From assembly GCA_024278345.1 (NCBI GenBank), contig JAJRTK010000363.1, positions 1-11,329 of the forward strand: DNA of 11,329 nt, read 5' to 3'. This document shows, one piece after another, positions 1 through 6,811 of this stretch. How positions within the stretch are numbered: position 1 is the stretch's first letter; each line of letters starts with the position of its first letter. The position numbers and the translations under genes are program-made. Source of the DNA: a bacterium (GTDB taxonomy: Bacteria; CSSED10-310; JAJRTK01). Under the pieces are notes generated by a model that saw only the letters and a program-made list of their open reading frames with translations, did not search any database and was not told the origin of the DNA.

Positions 1-6
1 ATCAAC

Positions 7-223
7 GTAAGCCGGGACACAAGCCAAAACCAAGACGCAACGCGTCGTACATGAATGTGGGTCCAGGGAGCGAGCTCCCTGGTGGGTGCAGGGCAAAGCC
101 CTGCCGGGGACCGGGGCCGGAGGCCCCGGACGACCTACGGGTAACGCGCGGCGTGACCCGCCGAGCGATAGCGAGGCGTTGGCGCTTGCAGTTCCACAGT
201 CCTGGAATTGTCCCGCGTTACGT
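7..223. repeat. Palindrome-rich non-coding repeat element with inverted ends
   Basis: No convincing gene lies between the window start and 265. The stretch is bounded by near-inverted 13-mers: GTAAGCCGGGACA at 7-19 and TGTCCCGCGTTAC at 211-223, which match at 11 of 13 positions once one is inverted. Three perfect stem-loops follow one another: CCAGGGAG/CTCCCTGG (63-82), GCAGGGC/GCCCTGC (88-104) and CCGGGGCC/GGCCCCGG (111-129). A weaker one, CGGGT/ACCCG, spans 138-160. There is no T-tract, so this is not an ordinary terminator for the sulfatase gene ending at 266, although it could protect that mRNA's 3' end. The form resembles REP/BIME or MITE-type elements, which are often moved by a transposase encoded elsewhere; that link is inference. 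Confidence 0.7.
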
Positions 224-265
224 GGATGCCCAGCACGACAGAGCCGGTGGCCGGTGCCGATTGCG

Positions 266-1582
266 TCATGGGCCTTGGGCGCCCTGAGCTCCAGCTTCTA
301 CCAATCCACACGCCTCAAGGATGAGCCGGGCGTCTTGGGTTCCCGTTGCTCCAAGTCCATCCGCATCGAGATATCCGAGCTGTTCGAGCTGCTGCCGCTT
401 CTCCTCGGGCATCTCAAGTTCGGCATCGTTCCGGATCTCCTCCCCTTGGAGAGCCAAACGGCCGAAGCCTTCCGCCGCCTTCCGGCAGATGTCGTTTCGC
501 AGCTCCACCCGCTCAGCCGCCAAATCGCTACGTTCCCCGGGATCCGCCCACAAATCGTAGAGGCGCACCCGTTTTCGGATGAGGTCCGCGATGAGCTTGT
601 AGCGGCCTTCAACCAACCCTCGCAGATTGCACGCCTGCTCGCTGTGAAGGAAGACCTCTCGGGCAACCGGCATTTCGGGAGGTTCCACGCTTTTCTCCAC
701 GAAATCGAGAATCCATTGGTGGAGATCCGTCATGCGAGTTGGCCCTTCGATGACGGAACCAGTGCCGACCGCTCCCGTTGCGATGAGGAGCGGGATCTGA
801 ACAACCTCCTGGTAGAGTGCCGTGGTGTGGTGCCAGCCGCCGTGCTCCTTGAATTGCTCGCCATGATCCGCCGTAACGATGACCGCCGGGGGGCGGGGCA
901 ACCGTTCCGCGGCTGCCATCACTTCGCCCAGGAAGGCGTCGGTAAACCGGATCTCTCCACGGTAAAGCGAGCGGCCATCCGATTTCATCGTCGTCTCTGG
1001 AGGATGAGGCATGTAGTGAAAGTGGGGATCGAAATAGTGGAGCCATACGAAGAAGGGCTCTTTTGCCGTCTTCAGGAGATCGACACCGATCTCGGAAAGC
1101 CGCTCCGACGTCACCGAGAGGTGTGCCGCATCATCGGTCCCCGGGATGAGTTCTTCGTCAAAACGCTCAAAACCGCGGTCGAACCCATAATCCGGCCCCA
1201 GAAGAAGATGGGTGACGGCCGCCGACGTGTGGTAGCCCTTCTTCCGGAGCTTTTCCGCAAGAGTCAGCGCGTTTTGGGGCAAGGCCTTCCGAAAGTGGAT
1301 AGCGCCGTGGACCTTGGGTTCGAGCCCAGTCATCAGGGAGGCCAGAGATGGCAGGGTCCAGGGTGAAGGTGCCCAGACCATTTGATAGAGGCGGCTCTGC
1401 CGGCTCAATCGATCCAGAGCTGGCGAGGCGTACATCGGAGAGCCGTAACCTCCAAGATCATCAGCTCGAAGAGTATCGACGGTGATGAGCAGGATGTTGG
1501 GCGGCTTCTCCGTCCACTGGCACCCGCCGCAAAATCCGGCCAAAACAAAAAAAACGGCCAGATCCCGAAACGGCCCGTTCAC
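266..1582 (-). CDS. Sulfatase/alkaline-phosphatase-fold hydrolase or transferase with Thr at the catalytic position, putative lipoprotein
   Basis: 438 residues, belonging by motif to the sulfatase family (PF00884). The N-terminus is hydrophobic and ends in FCGGC at residues 17-21, a weak lipobox, so periplasmic membrane anchoring at Cys21 is plausible but not certain. The core begins with NILLITVDTLRAD, where Asp36 should bind metal. The signature that is C/S-x-P-S-R in formylglycine sulfatases reads T-L-P-S-L at 76-80 and continues LMTG, so the nucleophile position is Thr76. HYFDPHFHY (182-190) and TADHGE (237-242) supply further expected metal and active-site residues. Thr cannot be converted to formylglycine; family members with Thr here (EptA, LtaS) are phosphotransferases, so true sulfatase activity is uncertain. 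The start is GTG and overlaps the carbamoyltransferase stop as GTGA, implying translational coupling. The protein ends in a Gln/Ala/Gly tail after the usual LGYLD. Confidence 0.85.
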   Translation of the reverse strand: MNGPFRDLAVFFVLAGFCGGCQWTEKPPNILLITVDTLRADDLGGYGSPMYASPALDRLSRQSRLYQMVWAPSPWTLPSLASLMTGLEPKVHGAIHFRKALPQNALTLAEKLRKKGYHTSAAVTHLLLGPDYGFDRGFERFDEELIPGTDDAAHLSVTSERLSEIGVDLLKTAKEPFFVWLHYFDPHFHYMPHPPETTMKSDGRSLYRGEIRFTDAFLGEVMAAAERLPRPPAVIVTADHGEQFKEHGGWHHTTALYQEVVQIPLLIATGAVGTGSVIEGPTRMTDLHQWILDFVEKSVEPPEMPVAREVFLHSEQACNLRGLVEGRYKLIADLIRKRVRLYDLWADPGERSDLAAERVELRNDICRKAAEGFGRLALQGEEIRNDAELEMPEEKRQQLEQLGYLDADGLGATGTQDARLILEACGLVEAGAQGAQGP

Positions 1583-3327
1583 TCTACCGGGCCTCTCTGC
1601 TTCGCGACGAGGTACGGTCCCAGCACCAAGTACCGCAAGCCCGAGGTCATCAAGACCCGGACCGCGTCTTTCGCCGTCCCCACGATGGGTTCCCCGTGAA
1701 GATTGAATGACGTATTGAGGACCGCTCCGATCCCGGTCTTCTTGTAGAATGCCGCCAGGATCGCATGGTACTCGGGGTTATGCTCCCGACGGAGCACCTG
1801 GGGCCGGCAGGTTAGATCAGCCTGGTGGCAGGCGGCAATGATCTTGTATCCCAGGTCGGTGGTGGGAAAGCAAAGAAGCATGTATTCCGAAGAATGCCCC
1901 CTTGGATTGATCAGATAGTCCTTGGCATGTTCCTCCATCATGGAGGGAGCAAACGGCATCCAGAAGTCGCGCTGCTTGATCATGGCATTCAGCTTTCGTA
2001 CCGACCCCAGATGAGAAGGATTCGCCAACAAGCTCCGGTTCCCCAGAGCCCTGGGTCCGAACTCCATCCTCCCGCAAGCTCGACCCACGACTTCCCCCCT
2101 GGAGAGAAGATCCGCCACGGTATCGGCCATGTCTCCTGGCTTTTCTACTCTCAGTTTCGCCCGATCCAAGCCCGCCACGAAATCATCCAGATTTTCTGGC
2201 AGGGGCGGCCCAAGATAGGCATCCTTCATGGGAACGTGGCGAATTGGCTCGCCCTTGGCATCGCAGATATCTCGGTATCCCAGGAATGCCGCCCCTACCG
2301 AAATGCCGTCATCGCCGGCGGCTGGGAAGACGTGGAGTCGTTCTACATCGGGAAGCTCAATGATCTTTGCGTTCGCCCGGATATTGAGAAAGCCGCCGCC
2401 CGCGGCCGCGATAGTCCCGACGCCGAAATGCTGGACGTTGTTTTTGACCCACTGGACCATCGTTTCCTGGAAGATGGCCTGCAATGCACAGGCGACGTAA
2501 TCGTGCCGCCGGTTGGGGAGCCGCCTGTTCAGATAAGAGACCACCGCCGACGCCGCCCGGCCGCTCCGGTTCCGAAAACGAAGTCCATCCACCCGCCACA
2601 TCTCCCGGAACACCTCCAGGATCTCGTCCGCTTTCCGGGGATCGGGATAGGCGGCGAGGCCCATCACCTTGTATTCCTCTTGCCATGGCTTCATTCCCAA
2701 AAACCGGGTGACCTGAGCATAGAACCCAGCGATGGAATGCATGGAACTGATGGAGACCTTTCGCTCGAAGCGTCCGGCCTTCCCAATGCTCACGGTGGCA
2801 CAGAGGCCATCGCCATTCCCATCGCAGGTCACAACCAGGGCTGGATCGTCTGAAGGCCTGGTGTGGAAGGCTGACGCGGCGTGACAGTCATGGTGATCGT
2901 AAACCACGATTTTTGTTGCGTCGAAGCCCGCGGCCTCCCACTTGGGCCGATGGAGACCGAAACGCTCTCGAGTCCGTATACGGCTCATGGTTGCCACATA
3001 AAGGCGACGAAGCGCTTCCGACTCCATGATGGAGGTCGGCACAACGCGCGAGCCTACCGAAACCAGGCCGGTGGTGAAGCGGTATTCCCCGCCCTGAGCG
3101 CGATTCGAGTCAAACCGCTCGCAACGGGTCCCCAGCGCTACCCGGTCCACCTCTTCGGGGGCCACACCAGCAAGATCCAGCACTGCTTCAATAGAGCGAG
3201 ATGGAAAGGCAACGGAATACTTATTCCCGTCCAACCTCTCTTCCGCCACGGCCGCAACCAACTCGCCGTCCCGAACAAGAGCCGCTGACGAGTAATGGCT
3301 CAATGTCACGCCTAATACGGTGCTCAT
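1579..3327 (-). CDS. O-carbamoyltransferase, NodU/CmcH/TobZ family
   Basis: 582 residues from the chosen ATG. The family transfers a carbamoyl group from carbamoyl phosphate, through a carbamoyl-adenylate, to hydroxyls of sugars or natural products. The N-terminal Kae1-like domain opens with TVLGVTLSHYSSAALVRDG and EER at 29-31. The metal-binding YDHHDCHAASAF lies at 143-154 and DGNGDG at 169-174. EYKVMGLAAY (218-227) and FPAAGDDGISVGAAF (334-348) follow. The YrdC-like C-terminal domain has GRMEFGPRALGNRS (419-432) and NTSFNLHGEPIV (538-549). All expected motifs are present and the length is typical. The frame stays open upstream to 3531, but those 68 extra codons show no family similarity, and a strong Shine-Dalgarno sits just before 3327. 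It is the first gene of a pair with the sulfatase-like gene; together they may modify a surface glycan, but no glycosyltransferase is in view. Confidence 0.93.
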   Translation of the reverse strand: MSTVLGVTLSHYSSAALVRDGELVAAVAEERLDGNKYSVAFPSRSIEAVLDLAGVAPEEVDRVALGTRCERFDSNRAQGGEYRFTTGLVSVGSRVVPTSIMESEALRRLYVATMSRIRTRERFGLHRPKWEAAGFDATKIVVYDHHDCHAASAFHTRPSDDPALVVTCDGNGDGLCATVSIGKAGRFERKVSISSMHSIAGFYAQVTRFLGMKPWQEEYKVMGLAAYPDPRKADEILEVFREMWRVDGLRFRNRSGRAASAVVSYLNRRLPNRRHDYVACALQAIFQETMVQWVKNNVQHFGVGTIAAAGGGFLNIRANAKIIELPDVERLHVFPAAGDDGISVGAAFLGYRDICDAKGEPIRHVPMKDAYLGPPLPENLDDFVAGLDRAKLRVEKPGDMADTVADLLSRGEVVGRACGRMEFGPRALGNRSLLANPSHLGSVRKLNAMIKQRDFWMPFAPSMMEEHAKDYLINPRGHSSEYMLLCFPTTDLGYKIIAACHQADLTCRPQVLRREHNPEYHAILAAFYKKTGIGAVLNTSFNLHGEPIVGTAKDAVRVLMTSGLRYLVLGPYLVAKQRGPVE

Positions 3328-3330
3328 GCT

Positions 3331-3345
3331 CTCTCCATCTCCTCC
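3331..3345 (-). promoter_or_regulatory. Shine-Dalgarno that fixes the carbamoyltransferase start
   Basis: On the minus strand the bases before the ATG at 3327 contain GGAGGAG (3345-3339) and then GGAGAG (3336-3331), three bases from the start codon. This double purine-rich site, with family homology beginning at once after the ATG, favours 3327 over the in-frame upstream starts. Confidence 0.7.
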
Positions 3346-3720
3346 ATCACGACCCGTGTTCCTCATAAAGAATCGGCCTACGAAGCCGGAAACGCCTAGC
3401 CGCCGGGGACGAGGAGGATAGGATGCCAGGTGCGCAGTCCTGCCTACATCGAGGAGGCCCCACCGACTAGAACGCCGGAGCAAGGATGGATCCGGTTCCG
3501 CGGCAGACTCCGGTTGAGAGTTCCGGGTCACAAGCGTGTCGCAAAAAAACTATCCACGAGCGGGGCGACAAACCGGCGCTCTGGAACCCCTACCCATACC
3601 CCATTGGACCGAGGAGATGCAATTCCATCGCCTTAGTGGCCGGGGCGAGGGGCTGACCTCGACCTCACACGCCTCCCGCCTCCCGGACCGGGGACTCGAT
3701 CTCCCACCCTGGACCGTTAG
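3346..3720. other. Intergenic stretch upstream of the carbamoyltransferase; no gene seen
   Basis: About 375 bases between the barrel gene's terminator and the carbamoyltransferase start. The open frames here on either strand lack recognisable content and have poor starts. The promoter of the carbamoyltransferase operon must lie here, because a terminator separates it from the upstream minus-strand gene, but I could not pick a convincing -35/-10 pair. A run of seven A lies near 3544-3550. Confidence 0.5.
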
Positions 3721-3754
3721 TAAAAAAGCGTCTCAGGCTGCCTGTAGCTAGACG
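3721..3754 (-). terminator. Rho-independent terminator of the outer-membrane barrel gene
   Basis: Read on the minus strand, CGTCT (3754-3750 region) pairs with AGACG (3733-3729). Inside that, CAGG (3744-3741) and CCTG (3737-3734) pair around a three-base loop, with a five-base bulge on one arm. The hairpin is followed by C and TTTTTT (3727-3722). It lies 20 bases past the barrel gene's stop, so it should end that transcript and uncouple it from the carbamoyltransferase operon. Confidence 0.65.
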
Positions 3755-3774
3755 TGGCAAAGGCTTCCGGGCCC

Positions 3775-4386
3775 TCAGTTCATTGTCGCGGAGAACCGGA
3801 GTCCGAAGCTTCCACCGGTCAAGCTCAGGTCGGAATTTGAATCTGGAATCGAATGGAAGCCCCCCCCCAAGGCGACACCCAATCCCCATTTGTCACTGAC
3901 CCACCATTCCTTACCCACGGCGAAATCAGCCGCAAAACCAACGTCGGAATCCACTGTCCCCAAAATGTCGATGTCAAGAGAGAGCTTTCCCGCACCCGCG
4001 GACCCCGTCACATAGAAATTTGAGTCTCCCAGATAGTAAGTGACTCCCGCGCCAAAGGCCGCCAAAGAAAGACTCGTGTCGGACAGCTCCGCACTGACTC
4101 CCCCGGACTCCACGTCGGGAGAGACAACATTCCATCCAAAAATCGTCGCGTGGACCGCCAAGTTCTCCGTAATCACGGCACCAAAGGCCATATTGAAATC
4201 GCCACTGACCCCCGACAAGGTCACTTCGGGCGATAGATTCTCCGAACTGCTCGCATAACCCGGACCCGCGGAAATCCGCATGAAAAAGCCCCCGTCGTGA
4301 TCTCTCTGCGCCCAAGCAGAGGACGCCAACAAAGACAATCCAAAAACGGCGAACGACATCCCTTTGAGCAGACTTCCAAACCTCAT
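3775..4386 (-). CDS. Small outer-membrane beta-barrel protein, function unknown
   Basis: 203 residues. A classical signal peptide (positively charged start, hydrophobic core at about 9-22) ends in SSAWA before Gln27. The mature part alternates small and polar with hydrophobic and aromatic residues in strand-like segments such as FFMRISAGPGYAS, SLSLAAFGAGVTYYLG, NFYVTGSAGAGKLSLDI, WGLGVALGGGFH and SFGLRFSATMN, separated by Asp/Ser-rich turns. This suits an 8-stranded barrel of the OmpX/OmpW/opacity type, but I cannot assign a named family. It ends in Asn, not the usual aromatic residue. AGGAGG lies nine bases before the ATG, fixing the start. The gene is transcribed alone, divergently from the PEGA gene. 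Its coding sequence contains nine consecutive G (see the separate repeat entry). Confidence 0.85.
   Translation of the reverse strand: MRFGSLLKGMSFAVFGLSLLASSAWAQRDHDGGFFMRISAGPGYASSSENLSPEVTLSGVSGDFNMAFGAVITENLAVHATIFGWNVVSPDVESGGVSAELSDTSLSLAAFGAGVTYYLGDSNFYVTGSAGAGKLSLDIDILGTVDSDVGFAADFAVGKEWWVSDKWGLGVALGGGFHSIPDSNSDLSLTGGSFGLRFSATMN
3860..3868 (-). repeat. Nine-G homopolymer tract inside the outer-membrane protein gene
   Basis: Nine C on the plus strand are read as G on the coding strand, encoding Leu-Gly-Gly-Gly in ALGGGFH near the C-terminus. A slip of one base in the direction that reads the neighbouring frame would replace the last barrel strands with an unrelated tail running to about 3665. 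Such tracts cause phase variation of surface proteins in other bacteria; whether this one varies is unknown. Confidence 0.85.
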
Positions 4387-4431
4387 ACGTCAAATCCTCC
4401 TGCACGAGTTTATGGTTCAACTCACCTCTCA

Positions 4432-4460
4432 CTCATAGCAATCCGGCAATCCCGGAGCAA
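4432..4460 (-). promoter_or_regulatory. Possible sigma70-type promoter of the outer-membrane barrel gene
   Basis: Minus strand: TTGCTC (4460-4455), 17 bases, then TATGAG (4437-4432) with an extended TG one base before it. The match to consensus is only moderate, but spacing is ideal and it would give a leader of about 40 bases before the ATG at 4386. Confidence 0.3.
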
Positions 4461-4813
4461 AGGCCGTAGAACGCATTGAGAAAAAGACTCCCGAAACCAC
4501 ACTCCTTTCTTATGGTTGGCGTCCGGTCGGGTCGGCGGCAATCCGTCCGCCGCCCCTCCCCTATCATCGCCCTTGAACAGATCTCATTGCCCTCATGGCC
4601 TCTTTCGGCCCAGGATCTCCCCTCCGCGGATCCGCCAGGAAGATCTTCTCCACAAAGCAGGTCATTCCTCTGATGAAACTCTCTTTGGGTCACCTTTTTG
4701 CAAATTCTCCAAAATCCGCGGCAATCCCATCCCGACCTCCTTCACCAGCGCCACTCTGAATCCACTCTACGGTGAAATAGATTGCGTTCTTGTTGCAAAA
4801 ACCCACCCCGAGC
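4461..4813. other. Divergent intergenic region; no gene seen
   Basis: About 350 bases between the divergently transcribed barrel and PEGA genes. Open frames on both strands give no family-like protein and no good start. A short inverted repeat, GGCGG/CCGCC, lies near 4533-4550. Regulatory sites for the two flanking genes are expected here but none is clear beyond the promoters listed separately. Confidence 0.5.
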
Positions 4814-4843
4814 TTGCCTCTGAGGTGGTATCGGTATTATAAT
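4814..4843 (+). promoter_or_regulatory. Sigma70-like promoter of the PEGA-domain protein gene
   Basis: TTGCCT (4814-4819) and a perfect TATAAT (4838-4843) are separated by 18 bases. Transcription would start near 4850, giving a leader of about 55 bases before the ATG at 4906, which has GGGAAAGGA upstream as ribosome binding site. This is the best promoter match I noticed in the window. Confidence 0.6.
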
Positions 4844-4905
4844 GGAAGAAGAGGAGGCTTCTGGAGGGACAGGCTCCCAAACAACATGCCGGGAAAGGAC
4901 ACGCC

Positions 4906-6036
4906 ATGACATCATGTAAGAAAATTGCGCTCCTCGCTGGGATTGTCTCCGTCGCCCTCGCGGTACCGGAGATTGCGTTGTCTGGGTCCCGAGGCGGAAG
5001 CCATCGCTCCGGCGGGTCCCATTCGAGTTCCCGAAGTTCGGGACATGCTTCTTCCAGCCGTGGAAGCCATTCCCGCGGAAGCCGTTCCCGCGGAAGCCGT
5101 TCCCACGGAAGCCGTTCCGGATGGTCAGGGCAGCGGGGGCGCGGCTCAAGCTCTCGGGGGCATAGCTCGCGGGGAAGCCGCTCCAGATGGAGAGGACAAA
5201 GCGGATCCTCGGGATCGCGAGGGAGCGGTTCCCGCGGGCAGTATCAAACCCACAGCGGCAGTAGGGATGGCGGCTCCGGCTCCCACCGCCAGGGCCGGTA
5301 CAGGACCCGTCACGGAGGCTCCGCCAACGGGTGGTACGGTGGACACAACAATGGCTATTATGGCGGCAACCATGGCGGCTACTATGGCGGCGGCTACGGT
5401 TATTATCCCTATTACGGTTACTATGACTATTACCCTTACTATTCTTGGGGTTATTACCCTTACTATCCCCTTGGGTGGTCTTGGTATTCCTGGTATTACT
5501 CCCCTTATTACTTAGGAGGTTCTTACGCGGCCACGGGCGACGACGGGTATTACTACGATTCGGAGGGCGATTCCGGCTCGGGCTGGCGAGGCTGGGACTC
5601 GTCTCGCAGCAACGGATATGACGAAGCGCCCGACAATCGCTACCAATTGGAAAGCGACGCCTGGCGCCGCGAATCTGGGTATTCCGGGGCGGCACGGCGG
5701 TCTGGGTATTCCGGGGCAGCACGGCGGGACGAGCCTTCCCGCGGACGGGAAGCACCGGATGGTGCCAGGTGGCGAGAAACCGCTTGGATCTATTTCAGCG
5801 TAAATACGCCCAACGCGAAGGTCTACTTGAACGACAGCTACGTTGGGCAAGCTAGTGAATATGGGTCAGGAGCTTCAGGACTCCCCGTTCGAGCAGGCCA
5901 ACACAAGATCGAGATTGTTGATGGCCCGAAGACCTATTCGGTGGTTATACGCCTGGCGCCGGGGCAACAGTCGCTTGTCCGCCACTCCTTCAAAAAGCCG
6001 GCCCAGAAAACTCGCAAACCGGAAACGTCAAGATAA
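4906..6036 (+). CDS. Secreted Ser/Arg/Gly-rich and Gly/Tyr-rich protein with C-terminal PEGA domain
   Basis: 376 residues. Residues 1-26 form a signal peptide (KK then a hydrophobic run ending ALS). Residues 27-125 are almost only Ser, Arg and Gly with some His, including repeats such as SRGSR. Residues 140-205 are Gly/Tyr-rich (GYYGG, YYPYYGYYDYYPYY), resembling prion-like or adhesive low-complexity sequence. Residues 258-274 contain two copies of SGYSGAARR. Residues 293-361 form a PEGA-like fold: VNTPNAKVYLNDSYVGQ, then GLPVRAGQHKIEIVDG, ending in a Lys-rich tail. PEGA domains are generally surface or cell-wall associated in bacteria and archaea; the molecular role here is unknown. It has its own promoter and no operon partner. 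Strong low-complexity bias makes long antisense frames appear here; they are shadows. Confidence 0.85.
   Translation: MTSCKKIALLAGIVSVALAVPEIALSGSRGGSHRSGGSHSSSRSSGHASSSRGSHSRGSRSRGSRSHGSRSGWSGQRGRGSSSRGHSSRGSRSRWRGQSGSSGSRGSGSRGQYQTHSGSRDGGSGSHRQGRYRTRHGGSANGWYGGHNNGYYGGNHGGYYGGGYGYYPYYGYYDYYPYYSWGYYPYYPLGWSWYSWYYSPYYLGGSYAATGDDGYYYDSEGDSGSGWRGWDSSRSNGYDEAPDNRYQLESDAWRRESGYSGAARRSGYSGAARRDEPSRGREAPDGARWRETAWIYFSVNTPNAKVYLNDSYVGQASEYGSGASGLPVRAGQHKIEIVDGPKTYSVVIRLAPGQQSLVRHSFKKPAQKTRKPETSR
5062..5121 (+). repeat. Four tandem 15-bp repeats coding Ser-Arg/His-Gly-Ser-Arg units
   Basis: Units begin at 5062, 5077, 5092 and 5107, each close to GGAAGCCGTTCCCGC. The first differs by an A for G, the third by an A near its end, and the last diverges after GTTCC. 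They lie in frame in the SR-rich block, so copy-number change would lengthen or shorten it by five residues without a frameshift. Confidence 0.85.
5674..5727 (+). repeat. Two tandem 27-bp repeats coding SGYSGAARR twice
   Basis: Copies at 5674-5700 and 5701-5727 differ at one base (GGCGGC against GGCAGC), a silent change. The high identity suggests a recent duplication in the linker before the PEGA domain. Confidence 0.9.
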
Positions 6037-6118
6037 TACACTCATGGAGACCCATCGGACCACCCCAGAAGCATGAAAGGCTGGACGCCGCGGCCACCGA
6101 TGTTTTCCCCCCCCCAAT

Positions 6119-6324
6119 CTTTTCGCCTGGAGGCCTTCCGGTCTTTCTCCGGCCTTTCGCATGGAGGCCTTCCGGCCTCCAGGCTCTCCGTTGGCGCTCC
6201 CGGTTGCCCGGCAAGAAGCGGGCGCGGGCCGGAAGGCCCAAAATCCGTTCCCCGGAACCTTTTCGCATGGAGGCCTTCCGGTCTTTCTCCGGCCTTTCGC
6301 ATGGAGGCCTTCCGGCCTCCATGC
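6119..6324. repeat. Direct 63-bp repeat pair made of hairpin-forming units
   Basis: Copies at 6119-6181 and 6259-6321 lie exactly 140 bases apart and differ at one base (C at 6127, A at 6267). Each holds two versions of a 21-base unit, TTTCGCATGGAGGCCTTCCG plus G, starting at 6121, 6155, 6261 and 6295. The second unit of each copy folds into a hairpin. At 6299-6324 it is an 11-bp perfect stem, GCATGGAGGCC against GGCCTCCATGC, with loop TTCC; at 6162-6181 the stem is 8 bp. Nine C lie at 6107-6115 just before. Frames are open on both strands only because stops are rare in this GC-rich repeat. It may act as a 3' end or terminator-like structure for the PEGA gene. Confidence 0.85.
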
Positions 6325-6341
6325 TAGCGTTTACTTTCACG

Positions 6342-6566
6342 GTAACGCGGGACATGTGACGAAAGAAAAAAACGCGGTGCCGAACATAAGCGAGGCCTAC
6401 CTGGCCTTGGTCACCGGTAGTGCCTTTGGCGGCTCTCGCTGTCGCTCGGACCCGGCCACCCTGCAAAATCTCAGGCGCCGCCCCATGGCCTCCGCCCCTG
6501 GAACCCGGCGGAGGCGGCCTCCGGACCTCCGCTGGGAGCTTGCGCCGCGGCCCTTTGGGCCGCGGC
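6342..6566. repeat. Palindrome-rich non-coding region related to the element at 7-223
   Basis: It opens with GTAACGCGGGACA (6342-6354), the same 13 bases as the inverted end at 211-223. It then contains CTCGCTGTCGCTCGG (ending 6449), matching at 14 of 15 bases the complement of a motif at about 161-176. Further in are GCCTCCGCC/GGCGGAGGC (6488-6515), CGGAGG/CCTCCG (6509-6523) and a 10-bp perfect stem GCCGCGGCCC/GGGCCGCGGC with loop TTT (6544-6566). The order of modules suggests a diverged member of the same repeat family. No gene is seen between 6325 and 6619. Confidence 0.65.
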
Positions 6567-6619
6567 TCGCTGCGCTCGGCATCAGACCCTCGCCAGAGAG
6601 CGCACAAGGACCCGTTGCA

Positions 6620-6811
6620 ATGAAAGGCAACCGGAGGGAACGGCGGAAGCGTCCAGTGGGCGGTTCCGCCGTGGTGCTCTTGCTGGAACCGGGCAGGGTA
6701 GTGTTTGATGAAGATCTCTTGGCGTCTAGCCAGAAAAACCTTGAGACACTAGTCCGAAGCCGGATTGGGTTGGCGGCGGCGGGGGAAAACAAGCGGAGAA
6801 ACCTGACATGA
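6620..6811 (+). CDS. Small uncharacterised protein, 63 aa, first of the ABC exporter cluster
   Basis: Not recognised. It begins with a very basic stretch (MKGNRRERRKRP), then GGSAVVLLLEPGRVVFDEDLLASSQ, and ends basic. The ATG at 6620 has AAGGA nine bases upstream. The frame is open further upstream, but that part runs through hairpin repeats and is unlikely to be coding. Its stop overlaps the next start as ATGA (6808-6811), a typical sign of translational coupling, which is the main argument that it is real. No signal peptide or membrane helix is evident. Confidence 0.5.
   Translation: MKGNRRERRKRPVGGSAVVLLLEPGRVVFDEDLLASSQKNLETLVRSRIGLAAAGENKRRNLT

Noticed and set aside
86-1366. 426-codon open frame on the plus strand
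   Set aside because: It is antisense to the sulfatase-like gene, shows no recognisable motif, and its start lies inside the hairpin repeat; GC-rich sequence keeps antisense frames open.
1825-2853. 342-codon open frame on the plus strand
   Set aside because: Antisense to the carbamoyltransferase, whose motifs are complete on the minus strand; no family features.
3665-3720. tRNA-like 3' arm near the barrel gene's downstream side
   Set aside because: A GGTTCGA-like T-loop was looked for, but no acceptor pairing, anticodon arm or CCA end could be found.
4742-5755. 337-codon minus-strand frame, rich in Asn, Arg and Gly
   Set aside because: Mirror of the low-complexity PEGA-protein gene, which has the promoter, ribosome site, signal peptide and folded domain on the plus strand.
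5990-6607. 205-codon minus-strand frame and the plus-strand frame over the same repeats
   Set aside because: The peptides merely translate the 63-bp repeats on either strand (for example RPEGLHAK), with no plausible start; hairpin structure explains the region better.
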